From NCBI RefSeq assembly GCF_900113685.1, contig NZ_FOQG01000008.1, positions 62,001 to 126,000 of the forward strand: a DNA stretch of 64,000 bases. The letters run 5' to 3'. The stretch is from Nocardioides psychrotolerans (GTDB lineage Bacteria > Actinomycetota > Actinomycetes > Propionibacteriales > Nocardioidaceae). The notes below the pieces were generated by a model. That model was not told the origin of the DNA and did not search any database. It saw nothing but the letters and a program-made list of their open reading frames with translations. Every line of letters begins with the position of its first letter. The first letter of the stretch is position 1. Shown in pieces: positions 37,701-46,177 of this stretch. Position numbers and translations under genes: made by a program.

Positions 37701-38413
37701 TAGCTGTAAGACCTCCGCTCGTCGGGAGGCGGGATGCTGCCGCCCTTGTACTCCACGGGGATGCCGCCCAAGGGGTAGTCCTTGCGCTGCGGGTGGCCCG
37801 GCCAGTCGTCGGGCATGAGGATGCGCGTGAGTGCGGGATGACCGTCGAAGATGATCCCGAACATGTCGTAGGTCTCGCGCTCGTGCCAGTCGTTGGTGGG
37901 GTAGATCGCCACCAGCGAGGGGATGTGCGCGTCGGCGTCGGCAACGCTGACCTCGAGGCGGATCCGACGGTTGTGGGTCATCGAGAGCAGGTGGTAGACC
38001 GCGTGCATCTCGTTGCCCCGGTCGTCGGGGTAGTGCACGCCGCTCACGCCGGTGCACAGCTCGAAGCGCAGCTGTGGTGCGTCGCGCAGGTGCTGGGCGA
38101 CCGAGACGAGATCCTCCCGGCGGACGTGGAAGGTGATCTCGCCACGGTGGATGACGACGTTGCCGACCGTGCCCTCGAGGGCGTCGGCCACCTCGTCGTA
38201 CCACCCACCGAAGGGGCGCTGGGCCGGGGCGGGATAGACGATCGGGGCGACGAGGCCGCCGTAGCCGCTGGTGTCGCCGGTGCCGGTGGCGCCGAACATG
38301 CCGGTGCGGGCACCGACCGCGGTGACCTCACCGGTCTCGGCCGGGACGTTCTCGGGGGACTGCTCGACGGCGGGCTGGTCGGGGCCGGACTGGTTCTGAG
38401 GAGTCTCGCTCAC
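37700..38413 (-). CDS. nuoC: NADH-quinone oxidoreductase subunit C
   Basis: A 237-residue 30-kDa-type subunit. [20 protein letters not shown] and [21 protein letters not shown] are the diagnostic blocks. The first 50 residues are a disordered Pro/Glu/Gly-rich extension. GTG overlaps the nuoB stop as GTGA. nuoC and nuoD are separate genes here, not fused. Confidence 0.94.
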   Translation of the reverse strand: MSETPQNQSGPDQPAVEQSPENVPAETGEVTAVGARTGMFGATGTGDTSGYGGLVAPIVYPAPAQRPFGGWYDEVADALEGTVGNVVIHRGEITFHVRREDLVSVAQHLRDAPQLRFELCTGVSGVHYPDDRGNEMHAVYHLLSMTHNRRIRLEVSVADADAHIPSLVAIYPTNDWHERETYDMFGIIFDGHPALTRILMPDDWPGHPQRKDYPLGGIPVEYKGGSIPPPDERRSYS

Positions 38414-38964
38414 CGCAGCTGCCCTCTCATGTCGGACGTCGGGAGTGCACGCAGCGCCTCGGACTCGAGGTCCTCGATCTGGGCCAGTCGGTTGGCGCCC
38501 AGCTTGGTGGCCTGCACCTGGTCGTGGAGCTTGAGGATCGCGTCGATGAGCATCTCAGGGCGCGGCGGGCAGCCCGGAAGGTACATGTCGACGGGCACGA
38601 CGTGGTCGACGCCCTGCACGATCGCGTAGTTGTTGAACATGCCGCCGCTGCTGGCGCAGACGCCCATCGCCAGCACCCACTTGGGCTCGGCCATCTGGTC
38701 GTAGATCTGGCGCAGGACGGGCGCCATCTTGTTGCTGACGCGGCCCGCGACGATCATCAGGTCGGCCTGGCGCGGGCTGGCGCGGAAGACCTCCATGCCG
38801 AAGCGCGCGAGGTCGTACTTGGGGCCACCGCTGGTCATCATCTCGATGGCGCAGCAGGCCAGGCCGAAGGTGGCGGGCCAGAACGACGCCTTGCGCATGT
38901 AGCCGGCGACGCCCTCGACGGTCGTCAGCAGGACACCACTCGGGAGCTTCTCTTCGATACCCAT
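38410..38964 (-). CDS. nuoB: NADH-quinone oxidoreductase subunit B
   Basis: A 184-residue PSST subunit holding the terminal 4Fe-4S cluster N2. The ligands are the adjacent Cys pair in [11 protein letters not shown], the Cys in [11 protein letters not shown], and the one in LPGCPPRPE. It is separated from nuoA by 145 bases, so its initiation is not coupled to nuoA. Confidence 0.95.
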   Translation of the reverse strand: MGIEEKLPSGVLLTTVEGVAGYMRKASFWPATFGLACCAIEMMTSGGPKYDLARFGMEVFRASPRQADLMIVAGRVSNKMAPVLRQIYDQMAEPKWVLAMGVCASSGGMFNNYAIVQGVDHVVPVDMYLPGCPPRPEMLIDAILKLHDQVQATKLGANRLAQIEDLESEALRALPTSDMRGQLR

Positions 38965-39109
38965 CAGGTCGTTCCTCTCTGGACCAGCGGTTGAACGTCG
39001 TCAGGCGCGTGCAGTTCCAAGGCGGAGGAGGGAAGGCGGCCATCGGCGGAGCGCAGCGGAGCGGCCGTCGACCGACGACAACGCAGGCAATGTGCGTGCA
39101 TGGCGGCGT
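38965..39109 (-). other. nuoA-nuoB intercistronic spacer
   Basis: 145 bases, the longest gap in the operon. It contains no gene I can support; a weak GC-rich inverted element around 39025-39080 may form structure in the mRNA. Nothing further recognised. Confidence 0.4.
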
Positions 39110-39469
39110 TCAATCCCATTCGAGGCCGCCGCGTCGCCATACGTAGGCGTAGGCGACGAAGACGGTGGCGATGAAGATGACCATCTCGACGAGCCCGAAG
39201 ATCTCCATCGCGTCGAAGTGGACCGCCCACGGGTAGAGGAAGATGATCTCGATGTCGAAGACGATGAAGAGCATCGCGGTGATGAAGTACTTCACCGGGA
39301 AGCGGCCGCCGCCGACGGGCTGCGGCGTGGGCTCGATGCCGCACTCGTAGGAGTCGAGCTTGGCGCGGTTGTAGCGCGCGGGCCCGATGAACGCACTCAT
39401 GGCGACGGACCCGACGGCGAACAACGCCGCGAGGAGGGCCAGTGCCAGCACTGGTGTGTAGAGCTCCAT
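39110..39469 (-). CDS. nuoA: NADH-quinone oxidoreductase subunit A
   Basis: A 119-residue three-helix subunit and first gene of the operon. The loop YECGIEPTP carries the conserved Cys exposed in the deactive form of complex I, and FDIEIIFLYPWAV follows with conserved Asp/Glu. AAGGAG lies upstream of ATG 39469. It is preceded by a likely regulated promoter (39520-39537). Confidence 0.95.
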   Translation of the reverse strand: MELYTPVLALALLAALFAVGSVAMSAFIGPARYNRAKLDSYECGIEPTPQPVGGGRFPVKYFITAMLFIVFDIEIIFLYPWAVHFDAMEIFGLVEMVIFIATVFVAYAYVWRRGGLEWD

Positions 39470-39519
39470 CCCAGCGCTCCTTCCGTGTCTCGGCGCCGTC
39501 GGACTCCGCGATTGTGACT

Positions 39520-39537
39520 TTGTGAAGCGAATCACGA
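39520..39537. promoter_or_regulatory. Rex-like operator upstream of nuoA
   Basis: TTGTGAA-GCGA-ATCACGA resembles the Rex operator TTGTGAA-n4-TTCACAA, with one perfect half-site and two mismatches in the other. A further TTGTGA lies immediately beside it at 39512-39517. Rex senses the NADH/NAD ratio and is known to control nuo in Streptomyces coelicolor. It lies about 50 bases upstream of the nuoA start. No rex gene is in the window. Confidence 0.4.
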
Positions 39538-39682
39538 GGTGGCGCAGCCCACATCCTGCCACTCCACGGCAGCCAGGTCACACCCAGGTCCGGGACCCGC
39601 GAGACCCCTTCCCGCCCGGGCATTTATGTCATGAAGGCGTCCCCTAATTCGGGCCCGACGTGCAGGCGTCGGAGTGGGTCGC

Positions 39683-39688
39683 TAGCCT
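39683..39688 (+). promoter_or_regulatory. -10 hexamer TAGCCT of cobS, leaderless
   Basis: TAGCCT is followed by 6 bases and GTG 39695, choosing this start over the in-frame ATG two codons later. Confidence 0.5.
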
Positions 39689-39694
39689 CACGCC

Positions 39695-40453
39695 GTGATC
39701 ATGGACGTGGTGCGCTTCTCGGTCGGCACGCTCACCGCCATCCCGGTCCGACCGCCCAGCAAGGTCGACCGCTCGGTCACCGTGCCGGGCATGATCGTGG
39801 CGCCGCTCGCCGTCCTGCCGCTCGGCCTGATGGTCGCCCTGGTGTGCTGGGGCGGGCGCGAGCTCGACCTGGCGCCGATCGCGGTGGCGGCGACCGCCAT
39901 CGCCGCCCTGGCCCTCGGCAGCCGCGCCTTCCACCTCGACGGGCTCTCCGACACCGCCGACGCCCTGACCTGCTCCTACGACGCCGAGCGGTCGCTGGAG
40001 GTGATGAAGCGGGGCGACGCAGGGCCCGCCGGGGCGTCCGCCCTCGTGCTCGTCCTCGGCATCCAGATCGGTGCGCTGACCGCGCTCCTGGGGCTCGCGT
40101 GGGGGCCGTTGCTCGCCGGCACGCTGGTCTGCGTCTCCCGCGGCGTCACCGTGGTGATGTCGGTGCGCGGCGTCCCGGCGGCACGGGACACCGGCCTGGC
40201 GGCGACGTACGTCGGCACGATCGCGCCGGGCGTCGCCGTGGCCTGCTGGGTGGTGCTTACCGCCGTGCTCGGGGTCGTCATGGAGGTGAACGACCTGCCC
40301 TGGTGGCGCGCCGTCGTCTGCGCCGCGGTGGCGCTGCTCGCGGTGGCCTGGCTCGTCCGCCGGGCGGCGAAGCGTTTCGGCGGGGTCGCGGGCGACGTGT
40401 TCGGCGCCGCCGTCGAGGTCAGCCTCGCGCTGCTGCTGCTCGCGTCGACCTGA
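39695..40453 (+). CDS. cobS: Adenosylcobinamide-GDP ribazoletransferase
   Basis: A 252-residue membrane enzyme that joins adenosylcobinamide-GDP to alpha-ribazole, the last step of cobalamin nucleotide-loop assembly. RAFHLDGLSDTADAL near residues 71-85 is the family motif, and FGGVAGDVFGAAVEVSLALLLL closes the protein. It stands alone without cobU, cobT or other B12 genes in the window, so the rest of the pathway must lie elsewhere. It converges on menG. Confidence 0.9.
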   Translation: MIMDVVRFSVGTLTAIPVRPPSKVDRSVTVPGMIVAPLAVLPLGLMVALVCWGGRELDLAPIAVAATAIAALALGSRAFHLDGLSDTADALTCSYDAERSLEVMKRGDAGPAGASALVLVLGIQIGALTALLGLAWGPLLAGTLVCVSRGVTVVMSVRGVPAARDTGLAATYVGTIAPGVAVACWVVLTAVLGVVMEVNDLPWWRAVVCAAVALLAVAWLVRRAAKRFGGVAGDVFGAAVEVSLALLLLAST

Positions 40454-40476
40454 CTCGGGCCGACCCCGGGCCGACC

Positions 40477-41166
40477 TCAGGCGGTGGCGCGGTGCAGCGC
40501 GACGATGCCGCCCGTGACGTTGCGCCACTCGGGCGCGAGCCAACCGGCCTCGCCGATCATGGTGGCCAGGGCCTCCTGGTCGGGCCAGGCGCGGATCGAC
40601 TCGGCGAGGTAGACGTAGGCGTCCGGTGACGACGAGACCGCGCGGGCGACCGGGGGCAGCGCCTTCATGAGGTACTCGATGTAGACCGTGCGGAACGGCG
40701 ACCACGTCGGGTGGCTGAACTCGCAGACGACCAGTCGACCACCGGGCTTGGTGACGCGACGCATCTCGGCGAGGCCCGCGGCAGGGTCGACGATGTTGCG
40801 CAGTCCGAAGGAGATCGTCACCGCGTCGAAGGTGTCGTCGGCGAACGGCAGCTGCGTGCCGTCGCCGGCCGTGAACGGCAGGTGCGGGAAGGACTGCTTG
40901 CCGACGCGGAGCATGCCGAGCGAGAAGTCGCAGGGCACGACGCGCGCACCGCGGTCGGCGAAGGGCTGGCTCGACGTCCCGGTGCCGGCGGCGAGGTCGA
41001 GAACCATCTCGCCGAACTGCGGGTCGACGGCGTCGATGACGTCGCGGCGCCAGCGGCGGTCCTGGCCGAGGGAGAGGACGTCGTTGGTGACGTCATAGCG
41101 GCGCGCGACCGCGTCGAACATCCGACGGACGTCGGTCGGTTGCTTGTCGAGCTCAGCACGGGCCAC
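40477..41166 (-). CDS. menG: Demethylmenaquinone methyltransferase
   Basis: A 229-residue SAM-dependent methyltransferase that adds the final ring methyl of menaquinone (UbiE/MenG). [22 protein letters not shown] is the UbiE signature, [10 protein letters not shown] motif I, and [11 protein letters not shown] a further UbiE block. The GTG at 41166 follows a TACGCT hexamer by 6 bases, which favours it over GTG 41211 further upstream. It is transcribed alone. Confidence 0.9.
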   Translation of the reverse strand: MARAELDKQPTDVRRMFDAVARRYDVTNDVLSLGQDRRWRRDVIDAVDPQFGEMVLDLAAGTGTSSQPFADRGARVVPCDFSLGMLRVGKQSFPHLPFTAGDGTQLPFADDTFDAVTISFGLRNIVDPAAGLAEMRRVTKPGGRLVVCEFSHPTWSPFRTVYIEYLMKALPPVARAVSSSPDAYVYLAESIRAWPDQEALATMIGEAGWLAPEWRNVTGGIVALHRATA

Positions 41167-41172
41167 GCGCAG

Positions 41173-41178
41173 AGCGTA
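41173..41178 (-). promoter_or_regulatory. -10 hexamer TACGCT of menG, leaderless
   Basis: On the minus strand TACGCT is followed by 6 bases and GTG 41166. Confidence 0.5.
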
Positions 41179-41312
41179 CGGGGGCCTCGGTCGTGTCCTG
41201 GAGCCGGTCACGACCTGGTCTCGGCTCGAGATTCCCCGCGCGTCGTCGCAACCCGGAGGGCCCGGACGGCGTCACCTGGGTGTCGAACCACCCACAGACC
41301 AAGGGAAACGCC

Positions 41313-42170
41313 ATGTCACTCGTCCGCCGCCTCACGCTGATCGTGGTCGTCGCCGCCCTGCTCTCCGGAGCGGCGTACGGCGTCGCCTGGGCCACCCACC
41401 GCTGGTCGGACTCCTCAGCGCCGACCCCGGCTGTAACCGCACCGATCGTGCCCGTGGAGCCGACCGAGCCGACCGGACCGACCGAGCCGACCGAGCCGGT
41501 GGAGCCGACCCCCGAGCCCGAGCTCCAGCCGGGCCCGGCCCTGCTGTCCCCCGGCGACGAGAGCGACGAGGTGCGCGACTTGCAGGCCCGGCTGCGCCAG
41601 ATCGACTGGTTCGGCGCCGACGTGACCGGCTTCTACGGCGACCTCACCACCGAGGCCGTGCGCGGTTTCCAGGCCAAGCGGGAGGTCCCGGTCACCGGCG
41701 AGGTCGACCGGCGCACCATCGACCGGTTGCTGGGGATGACGAGCGAGCCGATCGAGGCAGAGCTGACCAACCAGCTCGGTGGGAACGTGCCGGGAGCCCT
41801 GGACCCGCGGTGCCTGACCGGGCGCGCGCTGTGCGTCGACAAGACCAGCAGCACGCTGCGCTGGGTCGTCGACGGCGAGGTGCTGCGCACCGCCGACACC
41901 CGCTTCGGCGGCTCGGCGACCCCGACCCGGGAGGGCACGTTCTCGGTGCAGTCGAAGAGCCGCGACCACGTGTCCAGCCTCTTCGACACCTCGATGCCGT
42001 TCGCGATGTTCTTCTCGGGCGGGCAGGCCGTGCACTACTCCCCCGACTTCGCCGCGGTCGGCTACGCCGGCGCCTCGCACGGCTGCGTCAACGTGCGCGA
42101 CTACGACGCGATCGCCTGGCTCTACGACCAGGTCGAGGTCGGCGACGTCGTGATCGTCTACCGCTCCTGA
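41313..42170 (+). CDS. L,D-transpeptidase with peptidoglycan-binding domain
   Basis: A 285-residue exported cell-wall enzyme. One N-terminal membrane segment or signal (LTLIVVVAALLSGAAYGVA), then a Pro/Glu/Thr linker with repeated EPT/PTEP units at about 40-65, a PG_binding_1 domain at about 67-130, and a YkuD catalytic domain whose SHGCVNVRD places the active Cys at about 258. It forms 3-3 cross-links in peptidoglycan. ATG 41313 with AAGGGAAA ahead fits the signal peptide; the longer frame begins with a polar leader. Confidence 0.88.
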   Translation: MSLVRRLTLIVVVAALLSGAAYGVAWATHRWSDSSAPTPAVTAPIVPVEPTEPTGPTEPTEPVEPTPEPELQPGPALLSPGDESDEVRDLQARLRQIDWFGADVTGFYGDLTTEAVRGFQAKREVPVTGEVDRRTIDRLLGMTSEPIEAELTNQLGGNVPGALDPRCLTGRALCVDKTSSTLRWVVDGEVLRTADTRFGGSATPTREGTFSVQSKSRDHVSSLFDTSMPFAMFFSGGQAVHYSPDFAAVGYAGASHGCVNVRDYDAIAWLYDQVEVGDVVIVYRS

Positions 42171-42184
42171 GCCTGTCGTGGGCG

Positions 42185-42805
42185 TCAGCCGAGGAGGCCC
42201 TCGAGGAGCTCGACGGCTTCCTGGGCGGTGATCCCGACGCCGATCAGCTGGTAGGTGCTGTCCTCGCCCCCCACCTGGCACTTGACCGCCTGCGGGTCCG
42301 GCTCCGTGATCGGCTCGCCCGCCGGGACGGGCTGCTGCCAGATCAGGGAGCAGGTGCCGTCGCCGACCTCGACGAGGTCGGTCTGGTTGCGGGCGTTGCC
42401 CAGCAGCGAGGGGTCGACCGGCGGGCCGTCGGGCACGAACGGCCCGGCCGCCTGCTCGACGACCATCACCGTCACCTGTGCCCCGCGCTCGGGGTCCTGG
42501 TAGGTGCGGGCGTGGGCGGGGACGTCGTAGACGGCCTCCAGCCGGTCCTCGGCGGAGGCCATGAGTTCGCGCTGCTGGTCAGCGAACTCCTGGGCCGCCG
42601 CGGGGTCTGCCTGGGAGTCGTCGAGGACGTCCGTGGCGGTCAGTCCGCCCGGGAGGGTCCTGGGCAGGTCGGTGTCGACGCTGCCGTGCGCGCGCGGCAG
42701 CAGCACGGCGAAGGCCACCACGGCGACGAGGAGCACGAGGCCGACGAGGACCCCCAGCACGGCCGGGGACGGGGAGGACGAGGGACGAGATGAGGTCGCG
42801 GTCAC
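42185..42805 (-). CDS. Membrane-anchored protein of unknown function
   Basis: A 206-residue protein with one N-terminal transmembrane helix (VLGVLVGLVLLVAVVAFAVLL) and an extracytoplasmic part. The latter has a helical segment DPAAAQEFADQQRELM and two Cys (DGTCSLIWQQ and AVKCQVGG), probably paired. I do not recognise the family. The leaderless pattern (TAACGT, 6 bases, GTG) supports the start. It converges on the L,D-transpeptidase and is divergent from menF. Confidence 0.7.
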   Translation of the reverse strand: MTATSSRPSSSPSPAVLGVLVGLVLLVAVVAFAVLLPRAHGSVDTDLPRTLPGGLTATDVLDDSQADPAAAQEFADQQRELMASAEDRLEAVYDVPAHARTYQDPERGAQVTVMVVEQAAGPFVPDGPPVDPSLLGNARNQTDLVEVGDGTCSLIWQQPVPAGEPITEPDPQAVKCQVGGEDSTYQLIGVGITAQEAVELLEGLLG

Positions 42806-42811
42806 GCGGTG

Positions 42812-42817
42812 ACGTTA
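42812..42817 (-). promoter_or_regulatory. -10 hexamer TAACGT, leaderless
   Basis: On the minus strand TAACGT is 6 bases ahead of GTG 42805. Confidence 0.5.
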
Positions 42818-42851
42818 CCCACGGTCCGGCTCGGCAGGCCAATGCGCTCGG

Positions 42852-42857
42852 TAGGCT
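42852..42857 (+). promoter_or_regulatory. -10 hexamer TAGGCT of menF, leaderless
   Basis: TAGGCT is followed by 6 bases and GTG 42864. Confidence 0.5.
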
Positions 42858-42863
42858 CGTGGC

Positions 42864-44135
42864 GTGACGAACGCTGCGACCCCGGGTGGGCCGACCCCCT
42901 CGCTGGTCGCGCGCACCGTCTCGATCGACCTGGACGCCGCGACGTCCCTGGTGTCGCTCCTCCCCCCCGACCACCCGGTCGCGTGGTTGCGTCGCGGTGA
43001 GGGGCTGGTCGGCTGGGGTGAGGCCGCCGTGCTGCGCACCAGCGGGCCGACCCGCTTCTCTGACGCCGACAAGTGGTGGAGCGAGACGATCGTCCGCGCC
43101 GAGGTCCTCGACGAGGTCGGTGAACCCGGGACCGGTCCGGTCTGCTTCGGCACCTTCGCGTTCGGCGAGCTGCCCGGCGACTCGGTCCTGGTGCTGCCGT
43201 CGGTCGTGGTCGGTCGGCGAGGCGACCGTGCCTGGCTGACGACGATCTCGACGACCGGGCTCCCCGCCGAGGCGCCCAGGATCGCGGTCGCCGAACCCCC
43301 ACGGGCGCCGGTCACCGTCAGCTTCTCCGACGGGGCCCTCAACAGCGAGGAGTGGATGTCGGCGGTGGCGGACGCCGTCGCCCGGATCAGTGCCGGCGAC
43401 CTGGAGAAGGTCGTCCTCGCGCGCGACCTCCTGGCTCGCGCCAGCGAGCCCATCGACGTGCGCTGGCCGATGCACCGCCTCACCGAGTCCTACCCGATGT
43501 GCTGGACCTTCCACGTCGACGGCATGTTCGGCGCGACCCCCGAGATGCTGCTGCGCCGCGAGCGCGGCCTGGTCACCTCGCGGGTGCTGGCCGGGACCAT
43601 CCGGCGCACGGGTGACGACGAGCGCGACCTCGCGCTCGCCGCGACGCTGGCGCGCTCGTCGAAGGACCTCGAGGAGCACGAGTACGCCGTCCGGTCGGTC
43701 GCCGACGCCCTCGAGCCGCACTGCTCGTCGATGAACGTGCCCGAGGCGCCGTTCGTCCTGCACCTGCCCAACGTCATGCACCTCGCGACCGACGTCAACG
43801 GCGTGGTCCACGACGCCGCGACCGTCTCCTCGCTGCGGCTGGCCGAGGCCCTCCATCCCTCCGCCGCAGTCGGCGGCACCCCCACCGACGTGGCGACCCG
43901 GCTGATCACCGAGATCGAGGGCATGGATCGCGGGCGCTACGCCGGACCGGTCGGCTGGATGGACGCCCGGGGCGACGGCGAGTGGGGCATCGCCCTGCGC
44001 GCGGCCTCTGTCGAGGAGGACGGCATCCGGCTCTTCGCCGGGTGCGGCATCGTCGCCGACTCCGACCCCGAGGCCGAGCTGGCGGAGGCCCAGGCGAAGT
44101 TCGTGCCGGTGCGTGACGCGTTGGGCGGGGTCTGA
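42864..44135 (+). CDS. menF: Isochorismate synthase
   Basis: A 423-residue chorismate-utilising enzyme that makes isochorismate, the first committed step of menaquinone (or of a siderophore). The C-terminal catalytic domain has LEKVVLARDLLA, FGATPEMLL, SRVLAGTIRR, SSKDLEEHEYAVRSV, HPSAAVGGTP and GIALRAASVEEDGIRLFAGCGIVADSDPEAE, all in the family order. With menD, C, E, A and G nearby and no siderophore genes, menaquinone is the likely purpose. Confidence 0.9.
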   Translation: MTNAATPGGPTPSLVARTVSIDLDAATSLVSLLPPDHPVAWLRRGEGLVGWGEAAVLRTSGPTRFSDADKWWSETIVRAEVLDEVGEPGTGPVCFGTFAFGELPGDSVLVLPSVVVGRRGDRAWLTTISTTGLPAEAPRIAVAEPPRAPVTVSFSDGALNSEEWMSAVADAVARISAGDLEKVVLARDLLARASEPIDVRWPMHRLTESYPMCWTFHVDGMFGATPEMLLRRERGLVTSRVLAGTIRRTGDDERDLALAATLARSSKDLEEHEYAVRSVADALEPHCSSMNVPEAPFVLHLPNVMHLATDVNGVVHDAATVSSLRLAEALHPSAAVGGTPTDVATRLITEIEGMDRGRYAGPVGWMDARGDGEWGIALRAASVEEDGIRLFAGCGIVADSDPEAELAEAQAKFVPVRDALGGV

Positions 44136-44161
44136 CCCCGTCTGACCCCCCGGTCGACGAC

Positions 44162-44794
44162 CTACAGGTCGGCGCCGTCCGCGAGCCGGAGGAACTCCTG
44201 GACCTCGGGCAGCAGGTTGCCCATGTGCGTCTGGACCATGGCGAGCCCCGCCTCGGAGTAGACACGGTCGTGGATGCCGAGCGAGCGCGGGGCGCCGACG
44301 GCGCGGACGAAGTCGACTGCCTCGGACATCTTGAGCCAGGGGGCGGAGACCGGTGCGAGGAGCAGGTCGACCGGCTGACCGGGCAGGGTCAGCGCGTCGC
44401 CCGGGTGGTAGACCGAGGTGTCGCCGAGGCTCAACACGTAGCCGCTGTTGGAGAACCGCGGGTAGTCCGGATGGATGACCGCGTGGAGCTCGCCGACGGC
44501 CCGAACGGGCACCCCGACGTCGAAGCGTTCCTCGGGCCCGACGACCGTGACGCGCTCGAGCAGGTCGGGCGCGTCCTCGCGGATGCGGGCCGCGACGGCG
44601 GCGACGGTGAAGACCGGGGCGTCGCAGGCGCGCAGGTGGGCGGGCAGGTAGTGGTCGGGGTGCTCGTGGGTGATCAGCACGGCGGTCGCGCCGTCCACGG
44701 CCTCCGCCTCGGTGAAGACGCCGGGGTCGAGGACGACGACCGCGCCGTCGTGCTCGATGCGCACGCAGGCATGCCCGAGCTTCGTGATCCGCAT
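44162..44794 (-). CDS. MBL-fold metal-dependent hydrolase
   Basis: A 210-residue beta-lactamase-fold protein of the UPF0173/UlaG-like type. ITHEHPDHYLP provides His43, His45, Asp47 and His48; HPDYPRFSNSGYVLSLGDTSVYHPGDA contains the later metal His/Asp. The substrate is unknown. The ATG at 44794 follows TAGTGT by 7 bases, so it is probably leaderless; the longer frame upstream is antisense to the acetyltransferase. Confidence 0.85.
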   Translation of the reverse strand: MRITKLGHACVRIEHDGAVVVLDPGVFTEAEAVDGATAVLITHEHPDHYLPAHLRACDAPVFTVAAVAARIREDAPDLLERVTVVGPEERFDVGVPVRAVGELHAVIHPDYPRFSNSGYVLSLGDTSVYHPGDALTLPGQPVDLLLAPVSAPWLKMSEAVDFVRAVGAPRSLGIHDRVYSEAGLAMVQTHMGNLLPEVQEFLRLADGADL

Positions 44795-44801
44795 GCCCGG
44801 C

Positions 44802-44807
44802 ACACTA
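44802..44807 (-). promoter_or_regulatory. -10 hexamer TAGTGT, leaderless
   Basis: On the minus strand TAGTGT is 7 bases ahead of the ATG at 44794. Confidence 0.5.
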
Positions 44808-44836
44808 CCCAGCCCCCGCACCCCGACCCCCGTACC

Positions 44837-44842
44837 TAGACT
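44837..44842 (+). promoter_or_regulatory. -10 hexamer TAGACT, leaderless
   Basis: TAGACT is 6 bases ahead of the ATG at 44849. Confidence 0.55.
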
Positions 44843-44848
44843 CGCGCC

Positions 44849-45343
44849 ATGACCACCTCGAGCCCGCCCGTCGTACGCCGTGCGACACCGGCGGACGCCG
44901 AGGCGCTGGCACACCTGCACCTCGACGTCTGGGACGACGCCTACACCGGCCTGATGCCGCAGTCGATCCTCGACGACCGCCACGACGAGGTCGAGGACCG
45001 CGTCGAGCGGTGGCGCACGATCCTCACCGACAACCACGACACGCTCGTGGCGGAGGACGGCGAGGGGCTGGTCGGCTTCGCCTCCTCCGGGCCGGGGCGC
45101 GACGCCGACGTCGACACCGAGCTCGAGCTGTGGGCGCTCTACGTGCGGGCCCGGCTGTGGGGCAGCGGTCTGGGCTACGCGCTGTTCAGCGAGGCCATCG
45201 GCGACCGCGCCGCCTACCTGTGGGTGCTGGCCGGCAACGAGCGGTCGATCCGGTTCTACGAGCGCCAGGGCTTCCGTCTCGACGGCACCCGCGACGAGCA
45301 CGACGAGGGGCTCCACGTGCGCATGCTGAGGGCCGGCACGTGA
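44849..45343 (+). CDS. GNAT family N-acetyltransferase
   Basis: A 164-residue GNAT protein. RRATPADAEALAHLHLDVW is the usual first strand-helix; the acetyl-CoA-binding segment is ARLWGSGLGYALFSEAI, and NERSIRFYERQGF the C-terminal motif. The acceptor is unknown. It is translationally coupled (GTGA) to the NAD(P)-binding protein that follows. Confidence 0.88.
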   Translation: MTTSSPPVVRRATPADAEALAHLHLDVWDDAYTGLMPQSILDDRHDEVEDRVERWRTILTDNHDTLVAEDGEGLVGFASSGPGRDADVDTELELWALYVRARLWGSGLGYALFSEAIGDRAAYLWVLAGNERSIRFYERQGFRLDGTRDEHDEGLHVRMLRAGT

Positions 45344-46173
45344 GCACCCGGCTGGCCGTGACGGGGTCGACCGGCGCGCTCGGTGGCCTCGTCGCGCGCC
45401 AGCTGGCGGACCTCACGCCGCGCCTCGTCGTGCGCGACCCGTCGCGGGCCCCTGACCTGGGGTGCGAGGTGCGTACCTGCGCCTACGACGACGCCCCGGC
45501 GGCCCGGTCGGCGCTGGAGGGCGTCGAGGTGCTCTTCATGGTCTCGGCGGCCGAGTCCGAGGTCCGGCGCGAGCAGCACCACACGTTCATCGGCGCCGCC
45601 GCCGACGCAGGGGTCGGCCACGTGGTCTACACGTCGTTTGCCGGGGCCTCCCCCGACGCCGTGTTCACGCTCGGCCGCGACCACCACGACGCCGAGGCCG
45701 CGGTCCGCGCGTCGGGCATGGCGTTCACCCTGCTCCGCGACAACTTCTACCTCGACGTGCTGCCCCTCTTCGCCGACGAGGACGGGGTCATCCGCGGCCC
45801 CGCCGGCTCGGGCGCCGTCGCCGCGGTCGCCCGCGCGGACGTCGCCGACGTGGCCGCCGCCGTCCTCCGCGATCCGGGCGCACATGCCGGGGCGACGTAC
45901 ACCCTCTGCGGGCCGGAGGCCCTGACCCTGACCGAGGTCGCCGCCCGGGTGGGGCCAGCGACCGGCACGGAGATGCGCTTCGAGGACGAGTCCGTGGAGG
46001 CGGCCTACGCCTGGCGGCGTGAGCAGTACGGCGCTGCGCAGTGGCAGCTCGACGCGTGGGTGAGCACCTACACCGCGATCGCGGACGGGTCGCTGGCCGC
46101 CCTCTCCGACGACGTACGACAGGTGGCCGGGCACGAGCCCCGCACCCTGGAGCACGTGCTCGCCGGCCGCTAG
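45340..46173 (+). CDS. NmrA-like NAD(P)H-binding protein
   Basis: A 277-residue atypical short-chain dehydrogenase. The nucleotide loop is TGSTGALGG near residues 8-16; VYTSFAGASPDAVFTLGRDHHDAE and FTLLRDNFYLD are typical of the NmrA/quinone-reductase-2 group, some of which reduce quinones and others sense NADP. A catalytic Tyr-x3-Lys is not evident. GTG overlaps the GNAT stop as GTGA. Confidence 0.85.
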   Translation: MSTRLAVTGSTGALGGLVARQLADLTPRLVVRDPSRAPDLGCEVRTCAYDDAPAARSALEGVEVLFMVSAAESEVRREQHHTFIGAAADAGVGHVVYTSFAGASPDAVFTLGRDHHDAEAAVRASGMAFTLLRDNFYLDVLPLFADEDGVIRGPAGSGAVAAVARADVADVAAAVLRDPGAHAGATYTLCGPEALTLTEVAARVGPATGTEMRFEDESVEAAYAWRREQYGAAQWQLDAWVSTYTAIADGSLAALSDDVRQVAGHEPRTLEHVLAGR

Positions 46174-46177
46174 CTCC

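Noticed and set aside
38965-39109. A small gene in the nuoA-nuoB spacer
   Set aside because: The only open frames extend into nuoA or nuoB in other phases and have no start signal or coding-like bias.
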